Of a DNA stretch of 64,000 nt, positions 58,911 through 64,000 are shown one piece after another; positions within the stretch are counted from its first letter, which is position 1, and each line of letters opens with the position of its first letter. This DNA comes from Diphasiastrum complanatum. Taxonomy: Eukaryota; Streptophyta; Lycopodiopsida; Lycopodiales; Lycopodiaceae. The translations under genes were made by a program, and so were the position numbers. A model generated the notes under the pieces. It was not told the origin of the DNA, searched no databases, and worked only from the letters and a program-made list of their open reading frames with translations. The stretch is taken from contig CM055108.1 in the NCBI GenBank assembly GCA_029204225.1, forward strand, positions 9,359,849 through 9,423,848. The letters run 5' to 3'.

Positions 58911-60398
58911 TGTGTACTGGTGTTTTTGAATTTTTTTTTTTTGGGTTTTTTTTGCGATCCCTTCGGTTTACTGTGGATGTCGTTTGCGGTTTGCGATGGG
59001 GTGCGGGTGATTGCGATCTGATGCAATCAACGTTAATTGTATTTTGTTATGTTCAGCTACTGTTGATTGCGGTTGCGGTGGCTACGATAGATTGTGGGTG
59101 ATTACGGAGGGATGTGGATTGGTGTAGTCAATGGCGATTATGTGCAGTTTGATTGCGGTCTAATGTGGTTGAGGACAGAGGGCTACGGTTGATTACGGTG
59201 GAGACGGGTGAGTGCGGATTCAACGAATGTTTTCGGGCAGTGGTGGTGCTATGCGGAGGCAGTCGGTGTGTAGTCGTAATGGGGCGAGGCAGACTATTGC
59301 GGTTTCAACGGCGTATTGCGGATGTTGGTAGAGGGTGGCCTGTTGGCTGTTGAAGGGCGGTCGGGACGGTTAATGCGGTGGTAACGGTTCAAGTTAGTCA
59401 GGCGATTCAATGTGGTTTAGGTGGAGGTGTACGGTTTGATTGCGAGTTGGTGCGAGTGAATGGTTAATGCAGGTGCTTGTTTGCTTGTTGGGTGTGAGTG
59501 TGATGGGTTGAGAAGTGGATGCGATTTGGTTAAGGGAAGATGTGATGTTATGGTGGTGTGTGCGGTGAATGTGAGCTGGTGTTGGTTGTGGTTGTTGTAT
59601 ACGGGGAAATGCATTGGTCATGGTTGAATGGTGGAGGAAGGCGGTGTGTGTTTGGAATGCGATTCAAGGAGGAATGCAGATGGGGTGCGATTGTTTGCAG
59701 TCTATGCGGAGGCAGTGAGGTGAGTTATGTGCAGTGGGTTATGGTGAATGTGGTGATGATGATAGATGGGGAGCGGTTGTGGCGCTTGTTATGGCTCAAG
59801 GCGGTTGTTACAGCTGGATGCGGTTGTTACGGCCCAATGCATATGCAGGCTCGTGTAGTTTTTCTCATGTATTCGTTATAGCATTGCAGATAGATAGATA
59901 GATGTACGTCATGCTCTCAGTCCGGATCGTCGTTGGAAAGGTCTGTCATCTATCGTGGATCTGGTCTGGCTGAGATGGTGAGGGACCCCTTCAGTCGAGA
60001 TTTGACGATTGGCTCCGGTTGAGATTTGAACAAAGGGTTCCAACTCCGGTCAAGATTTGAACAAAGGGTTCCAGCTACGGTCAAGATTTGAAGTAGGCCG
60101 TCGGTTGAGATCTGATACTATCTATCGGTTGAGATTTGATTGTGACCGTCGGTTGAGATCTGAGTGAATGGGCGTCGGTTGAGATTTGATTGAGGGCCGT
60201 CGGTTGAGATTTGACAGTGGCTGTCGGTCGAGATCTGATACTATCCATCAGTTCAGATCTAAGTGAATGGTCGTTGGTTGAGATTTGTCTGAGGGCCATC
60301 GGTTGAGATTTGACAGTGGCCGTCGGTTGAGATTTAACTGAGGGCCGTCGGTTGAGATTTGACAGTGGCCTCCAGTTGATAGTTCACTGACCTCCGTC
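58911..60398 (-). repeat. Leader of family 1, copy 2, with tandem repeats
   Basis: At 60000-60390 a unit of about 25-35 bp based on CGTCGGTTGAGATTTGA (minus strand TCAAATCTCAACCGACG) repeats more than ten times. At 59030-59850 longer degenerate units based on GATTGCGGTTG/GGTGATTACGG repeat. These are the reversed equivalents of the 8090-8710 arrays. Apparent reading frames here are repeat by-products. Confidence 0.8.
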
Positions 60399-63187
60399 GG
60401 TCATTCCATCTTCTGGGATTCACCATGAGGCTTACATAGTTCTTGTATGTCTTTCCTAGCTAGTATTTCTTGGCTCTTAGTCTTCGTTAGTCTCGTCTTC
60501 TCAGAGACAGCCTCGGTCTAAGGTGAGAGGTGCTCTTGAGCTGCTCTGTCCGAGTATCTTGGGGATTCGTCAGAATCATCCAACATCATCCCACCCCTAA
60601 TGTGTTGCAGGACCCACTGCAACTCATATTGGACGATGTCGTTCTGCTTTGCATTGGAATCTTCGATCATCACTTGGAAAAGCGTACATCCTTGTTTGCT
60701 TACATAAAACCAAGTGCTTATTGTCGCCGGTCGGTAACTGTTTTTTTTTTCCATGAATTGCCACAGTTTAACCAGAATGTCTTATTGCTGCAATTGGTTG
60801 ACATTCTCAAAATTGGAGAGCTCACAACTTGCATGCTCAAGTGCTTTCCATGTGTCTCCTTGTTTTGTCACTTGTATCTGCCATTGACGGTTTCATCTTT
60901 GGTTTCTTGGCAGATTCTAACTTCTGGGAGGTCTGTATCCTCCATTTTCTTCTAGGTATTTCCTTGGTTCTTCTCTCAGTAGAAGTTTTAGTCTTAAGGA
61001 AAACCTTTGATCTGCAGGTTGCACAAACTTTGAATATCAGTCTCAAGGGGATGAATTCATCAAAAGCTGGTAGTAGGAACAGATTTGGATGGACGGTTTG
61101 ATAATGGTAAGCAAACATGATGAAGGCTTGGTGAAAGGATGAAGGAACTGATAGCTCTACAGTTGCAGCCTTGGACCCTTGCAATGTCGAGCTTTGACCA
61201 CTACTTGCTGGGTGAAGAGCTCACTTTATTTGCAGGTTCATAGTTGTCTTCATCTTTCTTTTTCTTTTCTGCAGCTCTTTCTTTTGATCTGTTACTTTCG
61301 GATCTCTTTGGCTTTGTAGGAGAGGATTCAACTATCATTGCTCTAGAGAGTTTCTTTTGATCAAGATTGATCTGACTCATCTGTTGCTTAGGTTTTGTCC
61401 TTTCTTCCTCAGCTTTTTGGATCTTTCTCTTTATTTGTTCTGGCTGCTTTACCTGCTTCTTAGATCTTCGTTTGGCTGATCAACCATCGTAGGTGGCAGT
61501 TAGTCTCCGCAAGACATTTGCAATGATCTATCAGCTGCTTCGGTAAGACTATCAAAACTGGGGATTTCTCAGAAAAATAGTAAATTGATGATAAAGAAAC
61601 ATATCGAAGGAAAGATGGTGGTGACAACGGTAGATGGTGTGGGCGATAGGCATGAGAATGGGCGCAGGAGTATGGCAAGAGGCCGGTTGACGAAAGAGAC
61701 TGATTTCCCAATGTTTGTTTTTTTCTTTTTGAAGATCTTTGTCGTGACTGAGGTACTTCTTCTGATTGAGTCTCCTTGGATTACGCATCTGTCTTCTTAG
61801 CCTTGTCATTTTCATATTTGACTTGTGACCTTGGTTGTCGATCTTGTTGATGTAATTGTAGGCAGCGTAACTGCTCCAGTGGATCCAGCAGATCCACTCC
61901 CCCCCCACCCCCCCCCAAAAAAAAAAATTTGTTGGTGGGGATGTTGTTGCGGGTAACTGTTCATGTTCAAGATTGGATCGGTGTGTAGAACACGTAGTTG
62001 AAACACGTTGAACATGCGACTGGACTAAAGATTGAACAGATTTTAACTAAATTTGTTTCAATCTTGCTGTAGTTGACTCGAAGATTAATATGGCAATGAG
62101 ATGCAAGAATGAACTCTGACTGTACATGGATTTCTGATATTCCTCAAAAGTCCTAAACTATTGTACAAGGTAATCTGAAGATGGATAGATGAATGAAAAT
62201 GTGTTCTGGAGATGCTCTACAGAAGACTCTCTTGTAGTAGCTATTCCTCATGCAAAAATCAATCACATAAAATAGGTGAAGAGAAACAAAAAAATAAACA
62301 AACATTACAGAGAGTGAGAACTGTATAGCACTTGTCAAACAAAACTTGCATTCATCGACATTGATAATTCACCTTGACACGTGCAAGTTTGCATTGGTTG
62401 TAGAGTAATGAGACGTACTCTGATATGCCCTTGTGAAAACAAGGCAGGGTTGGGGACACTAACATCTATCATCATGGATAACAAATGTTGTAAGATATAG
62501 TGTGAGATGCAGGTATGGTTGAGGTACTATGTCCTGAGGACCTCGTTGAACAAGAGATTCAGAACCGAATCTCTAAGTGGATTTCCGAATCCTAGATTTG
62601 TTGTGTATTGGCACATTGGAAATCTTATATGCTTGTGGAAAGACAAATAGATTTGAGTTTGTAGAAGGGGAGAAAAACTGTCAATTCCCTTGGAGGTTGC
62701 TCTTGGTTGGACATTGTAGCAGATGATGGAATATCGGTTTTACTTTCTTTCGACAAGGACTCATTTTATATTGTCTTTTTGCATTATGGTGTTGGCGTAT
62801 TGGACGGTGATGTAGAAGTCTACAAGAAACTTCTCGATCGAGCAGTAGGTTTAACTGTTGGTTGCTATGGTGCTCATGTTGTTGTCATGAAGATCCTATT
62901 GTGATTCATAACTGATGTGATGGGCAGGTAGGATCTTAGCGTGTTGCTTTGGACAGTCTTTGAAATTGTGTTTTCTTACACAATCGGGACACTCAAGATG
63001 GTACTTGGTCTTGACTGGACAATCAACCATGAAGTGGCCAGTTTCACCACAGATGAAACATCTGGTGTGCAGTGGCCCTTGTATAACTGCATAGCCATCT
63101 TGTATGGCTAGTGGGTCTAGACTTTCTGATGGATAGTCAGGATAAGACAAGGCATTTCCAGATTGGGATGGGTGTTCTTCATATTGT
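60399..63187 (-). mobile_element. Gag-only family 1, copy 3 (gag end, internal region, LTR start)
   Basis: Minus-strand order: gag C-terminus (63187-62896), internal region (62895-60585), purine-rich GGGTGGGATGATG, first 186 bp of the LTR (60584-60399). Then it joins the leader of copy 2. The LTR and the joining leader run in the same direction, as in a tandem LTR-internal-LTR-internal chain whose middle LTR has been mostly deleted. Confidence 0.8.
62896..63187 (-). pseudogene. Gag C-terminus with two zinc knuckles (copy 3)
   Basis: ALSYPDYPSESLDPLAIQDG, then CFICGETGHFMVDC and CPDCVRKHNFKDC, ending HHISYESQ. Closely similar to copy 2 at 57560-57814. The N-terminal part of gag is missing, replaced at 63188 by copia sequence. 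Confidence 0.88.
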
Positions 63188-63640
63188 TGATGCTGAAGTA
63201 GTACCACATGATGGAATGCAAAGAGAAAGCCACACCAATGATAGATGGAGCCAAGATCACGAAACATGATTGTCCAAAAATGAAAGACGAAGAACAAAAG
63301 ATGGCAGGTATACCCTACCAGAACTTAATCGGTAGTCTGATGTACTTGACAATATGTACCAGACCCGATCTAGGTTTCTCTGTTTACGCATTGAGCCAAT
63401 TCTCTTCAAATCCTGGTATGGTACATTGGCAAATGGCCAAACGAATCCTACAGTATCTGTAGGGTACCCAGAATATTGGATTAATCTACAGAGCTAAAAA
63501 TGAAGAAAAAAGGATTTGAGCTGCATCACTACAGTGATGTGAGCTGGGCGAGCTGCAAAGATGACTTTAAGTCCATTACTGGAGGATGTACAATAGCATG
63601 TGGAGCTACAATCAACTAGATATGCAAAAAGCAAACCTGT
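63188..63640 (+). pseudogene. Copia family B RT end and RNase H start
   Basis: YHMMECKEKATPMIDGAK, then AGIPYQNLIGSLMYLTICTR, PDLGFSVYALSQFSSNPGMV and AKRILQYL, followed by a TAG at an expected Lys/Gln and frameshifted YSDVSWASCKDD. Very similar to 5149-5595. It is cut at 63640 within the RNase H (CKKQT). Confidence 0.9.
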
Positions 63641-64000
63641 AAAAATTACAGCAAATAAGGATCCTAAAACACTTGAAATGATGAGGAAAACAATAGATTA
63701 TGATTTCATAAGATTAGCACAAGTTGAACCATCAAAATCCATCAAAAACCTATGCTTGAACCTCACTAAATGGCCCAAATCCTTGAAGAAGGCTTCACAC
63801 GTGTGAAAGTACGGCCTCCCACAGTCTGAGTACTGTACACCAGACCTACATTCAATCCTATAATCATTAGTAATCACAAGTACTCAAACAATTATGAACA
63901 TAGAGAGCAATTGCACCATTATGAGAGAAAAAACATGAAATTGCTTGATTGATTTTGGTGAGATATCATCACCTATATATACATGATCCATCACGGTTTT
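63641..64000. other. Unassigned, possibly LTR-like
   Basis: No coding family recognised. TTCACACGTGTGAA at 63792-63805 is the same palindrome core as in the LTR of the young element, preceded by loosely similar text, so a related LTR is possible. It runs off the window. Confidence 0.3.

Larger units (their letters stand above)
54121..60398 (-). mobile_element. Gag-only LTR retroelement family 1, copy 2 (3' LTR, internal, gag, leader)
   Basis: Read on the minus strand: leader with tandem repeats (60398-58911), gag (58910-57560), about 2.25 kb with no enzyme motif (57550-55300), polypurine-like GGGTGGGATGATG, 3' LTR (55299-54121). The 5' LTR is not attached; its likely 5' half is at 51956-52545. 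Confidence 0.85.

Noticed and set aside
59153-59881. 66- to 107-residue plus-strand frames (Val/Gly/Cys-rich)
   Set aside because: By-products of the GATTGCGG-type leader repeats of the minus-strand element.

Overview
This window is nuclear DNA from a land plant with a large, repeat-rich genome. The only ordinary host gene I can support is at the left edge: the 5' two thirds of a cellulose synthase-like D (CslD) gene on the minus strand (1-2631), with two introns whose splice sites keep the reading frame. The AT-rich composition, intron-containing CslD and dense nested LTR retrotransposons fit a fern, lycophyte or other large-genome plant. The species cannot be fixed from sequence alone.

Almost everything from about 5 kb to the right edge is LTR retrotransposon. 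Region by region: 5.1-6.6 kb, minus-strand Ty1/copia reverse transcriptase, cut by a Gag-only LTR element (6.6-10.4 kb, plus). 10.4-16.2 kb, mostly unassignable DNA with a (CT)n tract and a Ty3/gypsy integrase scrap. 16.2-20.6 kb, a copia element (family A) with both LTRs, an internal deletion and an extra gag-protease piece. 20.6-23.4 kb, minus-strand gypsy-type gag with its primer binding site (PBS) and probable LTR. 23.4-24.6 kb, a decayed coiled-coil reading frame. 24.9-31.1 kb, a dead Ty3/gypsy chromovirus. 31.1-40.7 kb, a minus-strand copia element (family C), split by a 5.9 kb Gag-type, pol-less element (32306-38233) with a GAGCT target duplication. 41.3-49.9 kb, a copia element interrupted by a very young complete element (43286-48839). 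50-54 kb, a copia A element broken in two opposite orientations. 54.1-63.2 kb, two minus-strand copies of the Gag-only family. 63.2-64 kb, another copia fragment.

The most notable content is a set of pol-less LTR retroelements that keep Gag and appear to rely on enzymes from other elements. Three different families share one architecture: LTR, PBS, a long untranslated leader made of tandem repeats (24 bp and ~58 bp; ~151 bp; ~184 bp), then Gag, then no recognisable protease, reverse transcriptase or integrase. The youngest (43286-48839) has two 647-bp LTRs that look identical by eye, an intact Gag, and after it a long open reading frame (867 codons, about 770 of them beyond gag) that resembles no retroelement protein I know.

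The pol-bearing elements nearby are dead through premature stops (mainly TGA and TAG, as expected from C-to-T decay of methylated CpG and CHG sites), deletions of the catalytic RT block and active-site substitutions. Boundaries given with 'about' are approximate; all family assignments rest on reading motifs by eye.
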